A DNA stretch of 23,431 bases from JBFMAI01 sp964462635 (lineage in GTDB: Bacteria > Planctomycetota > Phycisphaerae > UBA1845 > Fen-1342): assembly GCA_964462635.1 (NCBI GenBank), contig CAYWYJ010000053.1, positions 1 through 23,431 of the forward strand, given 5' to 3'. The translations under genes were made by a program, and so were the position numbers. The notes under the pieces were generated by a model. That model worked only from the letters and a program-made list of their open reading frames with translations, was not told the DNA's origin and searched no databases. Shown here piece after piece: positions 8,792 to 17,316 of this stretch (the stretch's first letter is position 1; each line of letters opens with the position of its first letter).

Positions 8792-10132
8792 CTACAACCG
8801 CAGGTACTTCAGTACGTCGTCGTAGAGTCCGCCCTGGTTCGCGTATACTGCATAGTTCCGGGCCGTGGCGAACCACTCACGGGTGGTTGGCAGCGCGCTG
8901 TGGGCGGCCGCGAGCAACTCCTTCGTTCGCAGCGGCTCGGGCTGGCCCGTGGCTAGCGCTGTGCGCAGCTTGGCCTCCACCGCCACGTCCACGACGCCCT
9001 TTAGGTCGGCACCGGAGAACTCGGCCGTCTTCCTGGCCACATACTCAACGTCCACGTCCGCCGCCGGCTTGCCCTTCAGCAGAATGCGCAAGATGGCAGC
9101 CCGCGCGGGCTCGTCCGGCGGTGGGACGAAGATAATCCGGTCGAACCGCCCCGGACGTCGGAAGGCGGGATCAAGGTGCCACGGAGCGTTCGTGGCCCCG
9201 ATGATGAGCACGCCCTCGTTCGAAGCCTTGTCCCCGTCGAGTTCGGCGAGGAACTGGTTAATGAGCTGACGTCCGGCGCTTTGCCGCATGTCGGAGCGGC
9301 TCGCCCCGAGCGCGTCCACTTCATCAAAGAACAGCACGCAAGGTTGGTGGGCGCGGGCGTTCTCGAAGACATCGTGCAGGTTCCGCTCGCTCTGCCCGAT
9401 CCACATCTCGAGCACTTCGTGGATGCCGATTGACAGGAAGACAGCCCGCACCTCGCCCGCCGTGGCCCGCGCCAGGTGTGTCTTACCGCAGCCCGGCGGA
9501 CCGTAGAGCAGGATGCCGCCGCCGACTTTCTTGCCGTACGCGGCGTACAGCTCCGGGCGCTGGAGCGGCAGGATGATCTTCATCCGGATCTCGTCCTTCA
9601 CGGTGTCCATCCCGCCCACGTCCGCGAAGTTGATCTTGGGCCGCTCCAGGTCGGGCAGTCGCTCCGTCGGCCCCGCATTCGCCGGCGCCCGCACCCGGCC
9701 CTCCGAGACATCCTCGTCGTCATCCGCATCGATGCCGAGGCGTTCCTCCAGGGCAGAATCAGCGAGCGACGGGTCCGCGTCGCGCGCCGCGTGATATTGC
9801 CGCACCGCGCGCTCCACGTCACCTTCCCGCAGCAGAACCCGCGCGTGCAACAGGTACGCCGCCGGCGGTGTATCGGGCCGCTTGAGCAGTTCTTCGATCA
9901 CGACCAGCGCATGGCTGATCTTGTTCTGTTGGAAATAGGCGCTCGCCAGACCCAGTTTGAGCCGGTCGTCATCAGAATGCCGCAACAGCGCCGTCCGAAA
10001 CTCGACCTCGGCCTCGGCGAACCGGCCGTAGCTCACTAGCAGTTCGGCCAGGTGCCGCCGCAATGGCAGATTGTCGGGCGAGACCCGCAAGGCCTCGCGC
10101 AGCGCCAAAATGGTATCGTCACCCGGCGGCAT
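8792..10132 (-). CDS. TPR-containing AAA+ ATPase (CDC48/Vps4-like single AAA module)
   Basis: The product is 446 residues from the ATG at 10132. Residues 1-125 are TPR-like (ALREALRVSPDNLPLRRHLAELL, HALVVIEELLKRPDTPPAAYLLHARVLL), followed by an acidic linker at about 130-145 (DADDDEDVSE). The AAA domain starts at INFADVGGMDTVKDEI (168-182). It has Walker A GPPGCGKT (211-218), Walker B VLFFDEVDALG (266-275), sensor-1 GATN (312-315), arginine-finger region AFRRPGRFDR (323-332) and FSGADLKGVV. The C-terminus (TTREWFATARNYAVYANQ, then GGLYDDVLKYL) resembles the Vps4-type terminal helix region. This is a full set of catalytic motifs, so an active substrate remodeller is likely. An in-frame ATG at 10174 is an alternative start; neither has a strong ribosome binding site. 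The open frame runs on upstream into the dehydrogenase gene in a wrong frame, and that is not real. Confidence 0.9.
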   Translation of the reverse strand: MPPGDDTILALREALRVSPDNLPLRRHLAELLVSYGRFAEAEVEFRTALLRHSDDDRLKLGLASAYFQQNKISHALVVIEELLKRPDTPPAAYLLHARVLLREGDVERAVRQYHAARDADPSLADSALEERLGIDADDDEDVSEGRVRAPANAGPTERLPDLERPKINFADVGGMDTVKDEIRMKIILPLQRPELYAAYGKKVGGGILLYGPPGCGKTHLARATAGEVRAVFLSIGIHEVLEMWIGQSERNLHDVFENARAHQPCVLFFDEVDALGASRSDMRQSAGRQLINQFLAELDGDKASNEGVLIIGATNAPWHLDPAFRRPGRFDRIIFVPPPDEPARAAILRILLKGKPAADVDVEYVARKTAEFSGADLKGVVDVAVEAKLRTALATGQPEPLRTKELLAAAHSALPTTREWFATARNYAVYANQGGLYDDVLKYLRL

Positions 10133-10204
10133 GGGGGCTCGCGATTGACGAGACGCGGAAGGCGCAGGCGGCATTTCCAGTGCGACGCATCGCCCGCGTC
10201 TCCC

Positions 10205-10233
10205 AGTACAGCAAACGCGGCACCGCGAGTCAA
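10205..10233 (-). promoter_or_regulatory. Candidate promoter for the AAA+/TPR gene pair
   Basis: On the minus strand TTGACT (10233-10228, 5 of 6), a 17-bp spacer and TGTACT (10210-10205, 4 of 6). It lies between the dehydrogenase stop and the AAA+ start, so the pair can be transcribed independently of the upstream genes. Confidence 0.5.
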
Positions 10234-10268
10234 GCGGACCCTCCGCTGGCGACGCGTCCCCCGGGGCC

Positions 10269-12118
10269 TCAATCCCCAAACTTGATCCCCTGCGCCAGCG
10301 GCAGGTCGGTGGACCAGTTGATCGTGTTCGTCTGGCGGCGCATGTAGGCTTTCCAGGAATCGGAGCCGGACTCGCGGCCGCCGCCGGTTTCCTTCTCGCC
10401 GCCGAACGCCCCGCCGATCTCGGCCCCGCTGGTGCCGATGTTGACGTTGGCGATGCCGCAGTCGCTGCCGATCGCCGCCAGGAACGTCTCGGCCTCCAGC
10501 AGATTCTGCGTGAAGATCGCACTCGACAGACCCTGCGGGACGTCGTTGTGCAACGCGATGGCCTGGCCGATCTCGTTGACCGCTTCCTTACGGGCGCGGC
10601 TCGGATCGGCGGGCGAGACGCCCGCACTCCCCACGCCGGGCGAGACGCCCGCACTCCCCACGCCGNNNNNNNNNNNNNNNNNNNNNNNNNNNNNNNNNNN
10701 NNNNNNNNNNNNNNNNNNNNNNNNNNNNNNNNNNNNNNNNNNNNNNNNNNNNNNNNNNNNNNNNNGGGCGAGACGCCCGCACTCCCCACGCCGGGCGAGA
10801 CGCCCGCACTCCCCACGCCGGGCGAGACGCCCGCACTCCCCACGCCGAGCGAGACGCCCGCACTCCCCCCGCGCGCCGGGACGGCGGCGCCAGCCGGGTT
10901 ACCGTACGCGATGATGTACAGGATCGGCGCGAACGTCTCCTCCTGCACGATCCTGAACTCGTTCTGCGCCTCGGCGATGCACGGCTTGACGTAGTGTCCG
11001 CCGGGGTAGTTCGGGCCGGACAGCTTCTCGCCGCCGTAGAGGACCTTGCCGCCCTCCTGCTTCAGCCGCCCGATGGCGTTCTGCATGTCGTTGACCGCGT
11101 CGTGCGTGACCAGCGGCCCCATCAGCGTGCCCTCCTTCAGCGGGTCGCCGATCGGCACCGACTCGTACGCCTTGACCAGCCGGCCGACCAGCTCGTCCTT
11201 GATCGACGCGTGGACGATGATCCGCCGCGTGGACGTGCAGCGCTGGCCGGCGGTGCCGACCGCGCCGAACAGGATCGCCCGCACCACCAGGTCCATGTTC
11301 GCCGACGGCGTCACGATGATCGCGTTGTTGCCGCCGAGCTCGAGGATCGTCCGCCCCAGCCGCTTGCCGACGACCTCGCCGACGCGGTAGCCCATCTGGC
11401 ACGAGCCGGTGGCTGACACCAGCGGAATACGCTTGTCGTGCAGCAGCTTCTCGCCGACCGTGCTCCCCTTGCCGATCACCAGGCTGAAGATTGCCGGGTC
11501 GTAACCGTTGGCCTCGACGACTTCCGCCGCGAGCTTGGTACAGGCGATCGCGGTCAGCGGCGTCTTGCTGGCGGGCTTCCACAGGACGCTGTCGCCGCAG
11601 ACGGCCGCGATGGCGGCGTTCCAGGACCAGACGGCCACGGGGAAGTTGAACGCGCTGATGACGCCGACGACGCCCAGCGGGTGCCATTGCTCGTACATGC
11701 GGTGGCGGGGCCGCTCGGAGTGCATGGTCAGGCCATAGAGCTGGCGTGACAGGCCGCAAGCGAAGTCGCAGATGTCGATCATCTCCTGCACTTCGCCCTC
11801 GCCCTCCGGCCGAATCTTGCCCATCTCCAACGTGACGAGCTGCCCAAGCTCCGACTTGACCTCGCGCAGGCGGTTGCCGAGCTGCCGCATGAGCTCGCCG
11901 CGACGGGGGGCGGGTACCTCGCGCCATTTCAGGAAGGCCTCATGGGCCCGGGCGACGATCTGGTCGTATTCGGCCTCGGTCACCTGGGTGACGGAGCCGA
12001 TCTTGCTGCCGTCGATAGGGGTGATGACGTCCAGCTTGGGACCGGAGCCGATCCACCGCCCGTGAAAGCCGCCGAGGTTGTTGCCGTCGAGACCGAGCTT
12101 GCGGAGGAAGTCGTACAT
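10269..12118 (-). CDS. ALDH7-family aldehyde dehydrogenase (aminoadipate-semialdehyde / piperideine-6-carboxylate dehydrogenase type) with in-frame repeat insertion and assembly gap
   Basis: Both halves read clearly as ALDH7 (antiquitin/L-piperidine-6-carboxylate dehydrogenase). The N-terminal part has ISAFNFPVAVWSWN, KPASKTPL, SATGSCQMG, catalytic base LELGGNN (Glu260), nucleophile GTAGQRCTSTRR (Cys294) and ETFAPILY (395-401). The C-terminal part has NDVPQGLSSAIFT, GIANVNIGTSGAEIGGAFGG, GGGRESGSDSWKAYMRR and ends LPLAQGIKFGD. The family oxidises semialdehydes with NAD(P)+ in lysine catabolism; substrate is inferred. Between AYGN (about residue 407) and EAVNEIGQAIALHN lies foreign repeat sequence with a 100-N gap. 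As written the two halves are in different frames, but the 27-bp repeat has the same codon phase on both sides, so a true gap that keeps the repeat period gives one open frame. The start ATG at 12118 follows AGGTG; the NYN gene ends 51 bp upstream. Confidence 0.85.
10565..10893. repeat. 27-bp tandem repeat array (with 100-N gap) inside the ALDH7 gene
   Basis: The unit GGGCGAGACGCCCGCACTCC plus CCACGCC (27 bp) occurs at 10611-10637, 10638-10664, then the 100-N gap, then 10766-10792, 10793-10819, 10820-10846 and a degraded copy from 10847. On the minus strand each unit encodes GVGSAGVSP. The flank at about 10585-10610 (CTTCCTTACGGGCGCGGCTCGG) matches the module that adjoins the same palindrome elsewhere (22931-22957). 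So a composite dispersed element entered the gene and its palindromic half then expanded. The gap presumably marks a collapsed repeat. Copy number is unknown; limits of the foreign segment are approximate. Confidence 0.9.
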
Positions 12119-12169
12119 AGCTGCACCTGTGGGAAGCGCCGCGTTACCTGCGGGCACGCCGTGATACTG

Positions 12170-12730
12170 TCAACCGCGCCGAACGCGATCGATGAAAGAC
12201 TGGTCGAAGACGAAACGCTCGTCGGCGGCCGCCGCCAGATCACGATGCGCCGGGTTGACGTGCCCCTGGTAGAGCACGATGCGCACGCCCTGGTCTTTGG
12301 CCGCCTGGAAGGCCGGAATGAAGTCGCTGTCTCCCGCCACTATGACGGCCGTAGCGATCTGCTTGGAGTATGAGAGCATCAAGAGGTCAATGGCGAGCTG
12401 AACATCGACGCGCTTCTGCTCGAAGATCGGCTGGCCCGTCTCGCGCGAAACTCCGCGGAACTCCAGGCGCCCCAACCGCACCTCGAAGTTCCGAAGCCGG
12501 CGCAGTGAATAGTAGAAACGGTCGGCATTGCGTACCAACTCGCGTTCGCGCGGCGTGGGGTTGGCGCTCTGGTAGGGTGGGCAGTTGTAGTAGTACGTTC
12601 GCAGCAGGGGTTCAAACCCGCGGGCCAGTTCGGGCCCGAGCAAACCGAAGTCGACGCGCGGTCGGTCGAAGTCCTTTTCCAGGACTTTCTGGAAGTAACC
12701 CCCGTCCAGGAACACGCACGTCCGGGACAT
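12170..12730 (-). CDS. NYN-domain (LabA/DUF88-like) putative ribonuclease
   Basis: The product is 186 residues and spans essentially one NYN domain, a PIN-like nuclease fold. Acidic residues expected at the active site are visible: Asp9 in VFLDGGYF, Asp109 and Asp115 in KRVDVQLAIDLLML, and Asp134 and Asp136 in VAGDSDFIPAF. The closing strand GVRIVLYQG (148-156) is also typical. Proteins of this group are predicted or shown metal-dependent RNases; the target here is unknown. The start ATG at 12730 gives the usual N-terminus, and a GGAGG sits 9-10 bp upstream, but inside a hairpin. The gene has its own promoter and operator-like dyads in an A+T-richer leader unlike the rest of the window. The ALDH7 gene starts 51 bp downstream on the same strand. 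It lies between two copies of a 72-bp repeat. Confidence 0.88.
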   Translation of the reverse strand: MSRTCVFLDGGYFQKVLEKDFDRPRVDFGLLGPELARGFEPLLRTYYYNCPPYQSANPTPRERELVRNADRFYYSLRRLRNFEVRLGRLEFRGVSRETGQPIFEQKRVDVQLAIDLLMLSYSKQIATAVIVAGDSDFIPAFQAAKDQGVRIVLYQGHVNPAHRDLAAAADERFVFDQSFIDRVRRG

Positions 12731-12764
12731 AAAAAATAGCCTCCGTGTTGCACACGCAGGCTAT
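12731..12764 (-). promoter_or_regulatory. Hairpin plus T-run that encloses the NYN ribosome binding site (attenuator- or terminator-like)
   Basis: On the minus strand, 12764-12736 folds as AUAGCCU-G-CGUGU, loop GCA, ACACG-G-AGGCUAU: twelve pairs with one mismatch. It is followed at once by five further T residues and the ATG at 12730. The GGAGG ribosome binding site is wholly inside the 3' arm. The structure therefore looks like an intrinsic terminator and also hides the translation start. The pairing is seen in the sequence; the regulatory role is inferred. Confidence 0.7.
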
Positions 12765-12848
12765 CTTAACCCGGCATCGCAAGCAACACCGGGGCTTATT
12801 TACAATACAAGCGGCTACGCTATCAAGCCCACCGCGAATCGCGGCAGA

Positions 12849-12865
12849 GTGTAGCCCAACTACAC
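12849..12865. promoter_or_regulatory. Operator-like dyad 1 (start-site proximal)
   Basis: GTGTAG-CCCAA-CTACAC is a perfect 6-5-6 inverted repeat. Its position covers the predicted transcription start of the NYN promoter (near 12863). Its centre is 22 bp from that of the second dyad, so both would lie on about the same face of the helix. Confidence 0.6.
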
Positions 12866-12869
12866 ATGA

Positions 12870-12898
12870 AGTGTAGCACACTTACACACGATCGTCAA
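12870..12898 (-). promoter_or_regulatory. Sigma70-like promoter for the NYN gene
   Basis: On the minus strand TTGACG (12898-12893, 5 of 6), a 17-bp spacer and TACACT (12875-12870, 4 of 6). The predicted start is near 12863, giving a leader of about 130 nt. The two dyads overlap the spacer/-10 and the start site respectively. Confidence 0.55.
12871..12887. promoter_or_regulatory. Operator-like dyad 2 (within promoter spacer and -10)
   Basis: GTGTAG-CACAC-TTACAC has the same 6-5-6 layout as dyad 1 with one mismatch in the arms. It overlaps the -10 element and spacer of the NYN promoter, the usual position for repressor binding. I cannot assign a regulator family. Confidence 0.6.
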
Positions 12899-13021
12899 AT
12901 CCATTGTCACTGAACGCCTCTCAGGGGGTGCGCCGCCCTAAAGCATTGTCCGACAGTAGATTACGCCCGCTCCCGACCCTGGTTACGACGCAGCCCTGGC
13001 TCGCCAACCGCTCCGTCGTGC

Positions 13022-13105
13022 TCACCATGAGGTGCCGATCCACCGCCCGTGAAAGCCGCCGAGGTTGTTGCCGTCGAGACCGAGCTTGCGGAGAAAGTCG
13101 TACAT
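13022..13105 (-). pseudogene. Duplicated 5' end of the ALDH7 gene (27-codon remnant)
   Basis: Positions 13034-13105 match 12047-12118 at 71 of 72 bases. They encode the first 24 residues of the dehydrogenase (MYDFLRKLGLDG... to RWIG), then diverge and stop after TSW at 13022. The ATG aligns exactly with that of the intact gene. Upstream there is a weaker match (GGTGTGCCCGCGGG against GGCGTGCCCGCAGG, 27-28 bp ahead of the ATG in both), hinting that some leader sequence was shared too. Seen as a direct repeat, the two copies are 987 bp apart and enclose the NYN gene. Confidence 0.9.
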
Positions 13106-13256
13106 GGGACACCCGGAGTTCAGGAGACCGGCCCCGCGGGCACACCGTCCACACCGCGGACGGGGCCGGGGGCGAACCGGTAATCTACCACGAGCCCGTG
13201 TGGTCGGCCAACCCGCGATTCGAGCGCGGCCCGCCGGGGCACGTCGGCCCGGCAAT

Positions 13257-13285
13257 TTGTGATCGTGGTGGGCGCGTGGTAGCCT
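13257..13285 (+). promoter_or_regulatory. Weak promoter candidate implying a leaderless GT39/TPR transcript
   Basis: TTGTGA (13257-13262), a 17-bp spacer and TAGCCT (13280-13285). The -10 match is poor. If used, transcription would begin at about the GTG start codon itself (13292), which would fit the absence of a ribosome binding site there. Confidence 0.25.
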
Positions 13286-13291
13286 CTGTCC

Positions 13292-15406
13292 GTGAAGCGC
13301 GTGGCAGCAAAGCGCCGACTGGAGGCGGCGGCCGGCGGGGCCGCGGCCAACGAGCGGCAGCCTGACAGGGCCGCGGTTTGGGGCGGCCGAGGTGCGCGCG
13401 GCGGCACTTGGACCGCGGCGGGGATCTTCTGCCTGGCCCTGGCGGTCCGCGTGGTCTACCTGGTGGAGAGTTCGGATTACCCCGCGTTCTCAACCCCGGT
13501 CAGCGACGCACGCGACTATGACGCGGCCGCCCGACAATGGGTCAGCGGCGCCGGGATGCCCTCCCAGTTCTTCTGGCAGCCCTTCTTCTACCCGTTCTTC
13601 TTGTCGTGCGTCTATGCGGTCACCGGCGGCGCGGTGATCGGCGCCAAGGTGGTGCAATCCGTGCTGGGGGCGGCGACCTGTGCTCTGACCTGCGTGCTGG
13701 GGCAGCGGCTCTTCGGCCGTACGACCGGGATCGTGGCGGGGTTGATTACGGCGTTCTACGGCCCGCTGATCTTCTACGACGCCGAGCTGCTGACCGCCGG
13801 CTGGGCCACGTTCTGGTCGCCGGTGCTGGTCCTGCTGTTTCTGGCAGCCCGCGCCCGACAGAACGGGTGGATTTGTCTCGTGCTCGGCGTTGTCGGCGGG
13901 GCCAGCACTCTGACGCGGCCGGAGTTCCTGCCGTACTTCCTGGCCGGCTGCGCGTGGCTCGCGCGGCCGTTGCTGACGGCACCGACCGGTTGGCGACGGC
14001 GCCTGGCCCGCTGCGCCGCCCTGCTCGCCGGGTTCGCCCTGGTGACGCTCCCCGTCGCGGCCCTCAACGCCCGCCTGTCCGGGCACTTCGGCTTCCTGCC
14101 CTACTCCGGCGGCATCAACCTTTACCTCGGCAACCACCCCGAGCCCGACAAGGCCGCCACCACCGTGGACTTCGAATGGGACCACCTGGTTCGGCAGCCG
14201 CTACGCGAGGGCATCACGGACGCGCACGAAAGGAACCGGTACTTCTACCGGCAGACGTTCGCGTACGCCGCGGATGACCCGGTCGGCCTGGTCCGCCGGC
14301 TGCTGGGGAAGTCGTTGCAACTGCTCACCGCGCGCGAAATCCCCCGCAGTGTGAACGTGTACGTCGTCCGGCAGTGGTCCTTCGTGCAAACGCTCCTGAC
14401 CTGGAAAGTGCGGGGCTTCGGTTTTCCCTTCGGGGTGCTGCTGCCGCTGGCGCTGGTCGGGCTGGCGGTGAGCTGGCGGCGGGTTCCGGTCCCGATGGCG
14501 CTGTTCCTGGTGCTCTACTCGCTCGGCATCGTGCTGGTCTTCGTCACGGCGCGCTACCGCCTGCCGCTCGTGCCGCTCCTGGCCATCCTGGCGGCAGTCG
14601 GCGGTGCCGCCCTCGTGCGCTGGATGAAGTCACGAGACTGGCGATCGCTGTCGCTCGCCGCCGTCGGATGCGCGTCGGTCGTGCTGCTGGCGACCTTGCC
14701 CGGGCCGTTCGCCCTGGAAAGTGAAGCGAACGACCGGGGCGCGGACATGTACCTCGGACTTGGGCATTATCACCTGATCCACGGCGACCGCCGCACCGCG
14801 GTGGAGAACTACGAGCAAGCGATTGCCCTCGATCCCGAGTCGGTCCCGGCGCTCTCGGCCCTGGGGGCGTTGCTGACCGCGACGGGTCGCCCGGATGAGG
14901 GGCGGGTGCATCTCGAGCGCGCCTGGCACCTCAAGCCCCATCTGGCGGCCACGCACAACAACTACGGCCTGGCGTTGCTGAAGACCGGACGCGTCGCCGA
15001 GGCTGCCGACAGGTTCCGCGAGGCGATCTCCATAGAGCCCGATGAGGCGCAGTACCACGCCAATCTGGGCGCCGCCCTCGTGGAGCAGAAGGAGTTCGCC
15101 GAAGCGGTCAGTGCGTTTCGGGCGGCGGTGCGGCTGGCGCCCCGGGAGCCGGGGTACTGCTACCAATTGGGGATGGGCCTCGTCGAGCTTGGTGAATACG
15201 CGGAGGCGATCGAGGTGCTGCGGGCGGCCCGGCAATCGAGTCCCGACGACGCTCGAACGCGTTACGGGCTGGGCGTGGCCCTGGAGCACGCCGGACAACT
15301 GGACGAGGCCGCCGACGAATACCGGGCGGCGCTGCGCCTCAATCCCCGCCACGCGCTGGCCCGACAGCGGCTTGAGAGCCTGCTCAAGCGGTGGCCACCG
15401 CGGTAG
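13292..15406 (+). CDS. GT39-like membrane glycosyltransferase fused to C-terminal TPR repeats
   Basis: The product is 704 residues. After a basic, low-complexity N-terminus (1-38) comes a first membrane helix (about 42-57). The loop VSDARDYDAAARQWVSG (70-86) matches the acidic first-loop motif of GT39/PMT-type enzymes, and WQPFFYPFFL (95-104) corresponds to the following conserved segment. About ten further membrane helices run to about residue 475. Residues 485-700 are about six TPRs (YEQAIALDPESVPALSALGALL, FREAISIEPDEAQYHANLGAAL, YRAALRLNPRHALARQRL). The enzyme would transfer sugar from a lipid-linked donor, with the TPR part perhaps recruiting a partner or acceptor. The start is GTG at 13292 with no ribosome binding site; an in-frame GTG at 13301 is also possible, and the true start may lie nearer the first helix. 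Confidence 0.75.
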   Translation: MKRVAAKRRLEAAAGGAAANERQPDRAAVWGGRGARGGTWTAAGIFCLALAVRVVYLVESSDYPAFSTPVSDARDYDAAARQWVSGAGMPSQFFWQPFFYPFFLSCVYAVTGGAVIGAKVVQSVLGAATCALTCVLGQRLFGRTTGIVAGLITAFYGPLIFYDAELLTAGWATFWSPVLVLLFLAARARQNGWICLVLGVVGGASTLTRPEFLPYFLAGCAWLARPLLTAPTGWRRRLARCAALLAGFALVTLPVAALNARLSGHFGFLPYSGGINLYLGNHPEPDKAATTVDFEWDHLVRQPLREGITDAHERNRYFYRQTFAYAADDPVGLVRRLLGKSLQLLTAREIPRSVNVYVVRQWSFVQTLLTWKVRGFGFPFGVLLPLALVGLAVSWRRVPVPMALFLVLYSLGIVLVFVTARYRLPLVPLLAILAAVGGAALVRWMKSRDWRSLSLAAVGCASVVLLATLPGPFALESEANDRGADMYLGLGHYHLIHGDRRTAVENYEQAIALDPESVPALSALGALLTATGRPDEGRVHLERAWHLKPHLAATHNNYGLALLKTGRVAEAADRFREAISIEPDEAQYHANLGAALVEQKEFAEAVSAFRAAVRLAPREPGYCYQLGMGLVELGEYAEAIEVLRAARQSSPDDARTRYGLGVALEHAGQLDEAADEYRAALRLNPRHALARQRLESLLKRWPPR

Positions 15407-15505
15407 CCCGGTTCCGGGAGCCGTGCGGACCCAGGTGACCGCGCAGCCCCGCCCCGCCCGCCGCCCGGTCGTGCTCGCTCTCGGACATCGGCACCGCGGC
15501 GGCGG

Positions 15506-15534
15506 TTCGCGCGGGCGGCCCCTTCCTCTATAAT
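15506..15534 (+). promoter_or_regulatory. Promoter of the gspE block
   Basis: A perfect TATAAT at 15529-15534, in otherwise very G+C-rich DNA. The 17-bp upstream position holds TTCGCG (15506-15511), a poor -35. The start would be near 15541, about 20 nt before the gspE ATG at 15562. Confidence 0.55.
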
Positions 15535-15561
15535 TCAGCGCGTCGTTCTCAGGAGTGATGC

Positions 15562-17316
15562 ATGGCGGTCGATTCGATGCCCCCCATCGCCCAGCTTCGC
15601 GGCCGGCCGCTGGGCCGCATTCTGATCAAGATGGGGAAGGTGACCCGGGCCCAGGTCTCCGAGGCCCTGGAGCTGCAAAAGAAGAAACGCGGCCCGCTCG
15701 GGCAACTGCTCATCGAGATGGGCTACGTCGAGGAGGCCGATGTCAACCGGGCCCTCGCCGCCCAGGTCGGGATGGCCTCCATCAAACTCGGCGACATCGA
15801 CATCGACAAGAGCGTCATCGACTTGATCCCCGCCCAGATGGCCCACGCCTACCGCATCATCCCCACGGAGTATGACCGGGAGTCGAACACGCTCGGCGTG
15901 GCCCTGGCCAGCCCCGACAACTTCCATGCCACCGACGACCTGAAGACGCTGATGGGCTTCAACGTCGTCGCGCGCATCACCACCGAAGCGGACATGACCG
16001 AGGCGCTCAACCGGTACTACCCGGAAGAGGCCGCCACCACCATCAACGACCTCATCAACGAGCTGTCCACCGACGAGGACCTGGCCAAGTTTCAGGGCCG
16101 CGGCGAGAGCATCGACCTCGACGAAATCCGCGAGATGGCCGAGAGCAGCCCGGTCAAGAAGCTCGTCAACCTCGTGCTGCTGCAAGCCATCCGTGACAAG
16201 GCTTCGGACGTCCACTTCGAGCCGTTCGAGGACGAGTTCAAGATGCGCTACCGCATCGATGGCGTCCTGTTCGAAATGGTGCCGCCGCCGAAGCACGTCG
16301 CCATGGCCATCTCCTCTCGCATCAAGGTCATGGCCAACCTCGACATCGCCGAGCGCCGCCTCCCCCAGGACGGTCGCATCGAGCTGCTTGTCGAAGGCCG
16401 CCCCGTCGACCTGCGTGTCAGCGTCCTGCCCACGATCTTCGGCGAAAGCGTCGTGCTGCGCGTCCTGGACCGCATGCAGGTCAACCTCGATCTCACCCAA
16501 CTCGGCTTCCGCGAGGACGACCTCAACGTCATACGGCAGCTCATCGGCAAGCCGCACGGCATCATCGTGGTGACCGGCCCCACGGGCTCGGGCAAGACCA
16601 CTACGCTATATTCTGCGCTAAAAGAGCTTAATACGATTGATGTGAAGATACTGACCGCGGAAGACCCGGTTGAGTACGACATCGACGGCATGATCCAGTG
16701 CCAGATAAAGGCAGACATCGGACTCACATTCGCACGGTGCCTACGGAGCTTCCTCCGGCAGGATCCGGACATCATCCTCGTGGGAGAGATTCGTGACCTG
16801 GAGACGGCGCAAATCTCAGTCCAATCTTCACTTACGGGCCACTTGGTGTTCTCGACGCTGCACACCAACGACGCACCGAGTTCGATCGCCCGTCTTCTTG
16901 ACCTCGGACTGGAGCCGTTCCTCCTGACCGCCACGCTGGAAGCCATTGTCGCGCAAAGACTTGTGCGAAAGATCTGCGAGAACTGCAAGGAGGAGTTCCA
17001 CCCCACGGAGCAGGATCTCATGCAGCTCGGTCTGCTGCCGGAAGACGTAGCCGGCCGGCCGTTGTACTACGGCCGCGGGTGCGACTACTGCAACCACACA
17101 GGCTACAAAGGTCGTCGCGCGATCTTCGAGATCATGGTGCTGGACGACGAGCTGCGCGAGCTCATCATGAAGAACGCCTCCACCGGGATCCTTCGGCAGG
17201 AGGCTCGCAAACGCGGAATGCGGTCGCTGCGCGAGTCCGGCCTCCTCGCCCTGTATGACGGCATCACCACGATCGAGGAGGTGGTCCGCGAGACGCTCGG
17301 GGAGGAGAGTGTCTAG
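15562..17316 (+). CDS. gspE: Type II secretion / type IV pilus assembly ATPase (GspE/PilB family)
   Basis: The product is 584 residues, normal for the GspE/PilB family. It has an N-terminal MshEN-type region at about 15-155 (PLGRILIKMGKVTRAQVSEAL, then GPLGQLLIEMGYVEEADVNRAL), a second domain with ASDVHFEPFEDEF and RLPQDGRI, Walker A GPTGSGKT (339-346), Asp-box residues in AEDPVEYD, Walker B IILVGEIRD (404-412), His box STLHTNDAPSS (431-441) and a zinc tetracysteine CENC...CDYC (472/475 and 507/510). It powers pilin-like fibre assembly at the inner membrane. The ATG at 15562 has AGGAG at 6 bp. Codon use changes between about 16600 and 17000, where A/T-ending codons (TAT, TCT, CTA, AAA, AAT, ATA) cluster. 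gspF follows after 234 bp. Confidence 0.96.
   Translation: MAVDSMPPIAQLRGRPLGRILIKMGKVTRAQVSEALELQKKKRGPLGQLLIEMGYVEEADVNRALAAQVGMASIKLGDIDIDKSVIDLIPAQMAHAYRIIPTEYDRESNTLGVALASPDNFHATDDLKTLMGFNVVARITTEADMTEALNRYYPEEAATTINDLINELSTDEDLAKFQGRGESIDLDEIREMAESSPVKKLVNLVLLQAIRDKASDVHFEPFEDEFKMRYRIDGVLFEMVPPPKHVAMAISSRIKVMANLDIAERRLPQDGRIELLVEGRPVDLRVSVLPTIFGESVVLRVLDRMQVNLDLTQLGFREDDLNVIRQLIGKPHGIIVVTGPTGSGKTTTLYSALKELNTIDVKILTAEDPVEYDIDGMIQCQIKADIGLTFARCLRSFLRQDPDIILVGEIRDLETAQISVQSSLTGHLVFSTLHTNDAPSSIARLLDLGLEPFLLTATLEAIVAQRLVRKICENCKEEFHPTEQDLMQLGLLPEDVAGRPLYYGRGCDYCNHTGYKGRRAIFEIMVLDDELRELIMKNASTGILRQEARKRGMRSLRESGLLALYDGITTIEEVVRETLGEESV

Larger units (their letters stand above)
12731..13291. 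other. NYN upstream region: A+T-richer leader, operators and ALDH7 5' fragment
   Basis: This 561-bp region between divergent genes holds, from left, the hairpin before the NYN start, a leader of low G+C for this window, the dyads and promoter, about 130 bp with nothing recognised (12900-13020), the ALDH7 5' fragment (13022-13105) and the region upstream of the glycosyltransferase/TPR gene. No other gene is supported. Confidence 0.6.
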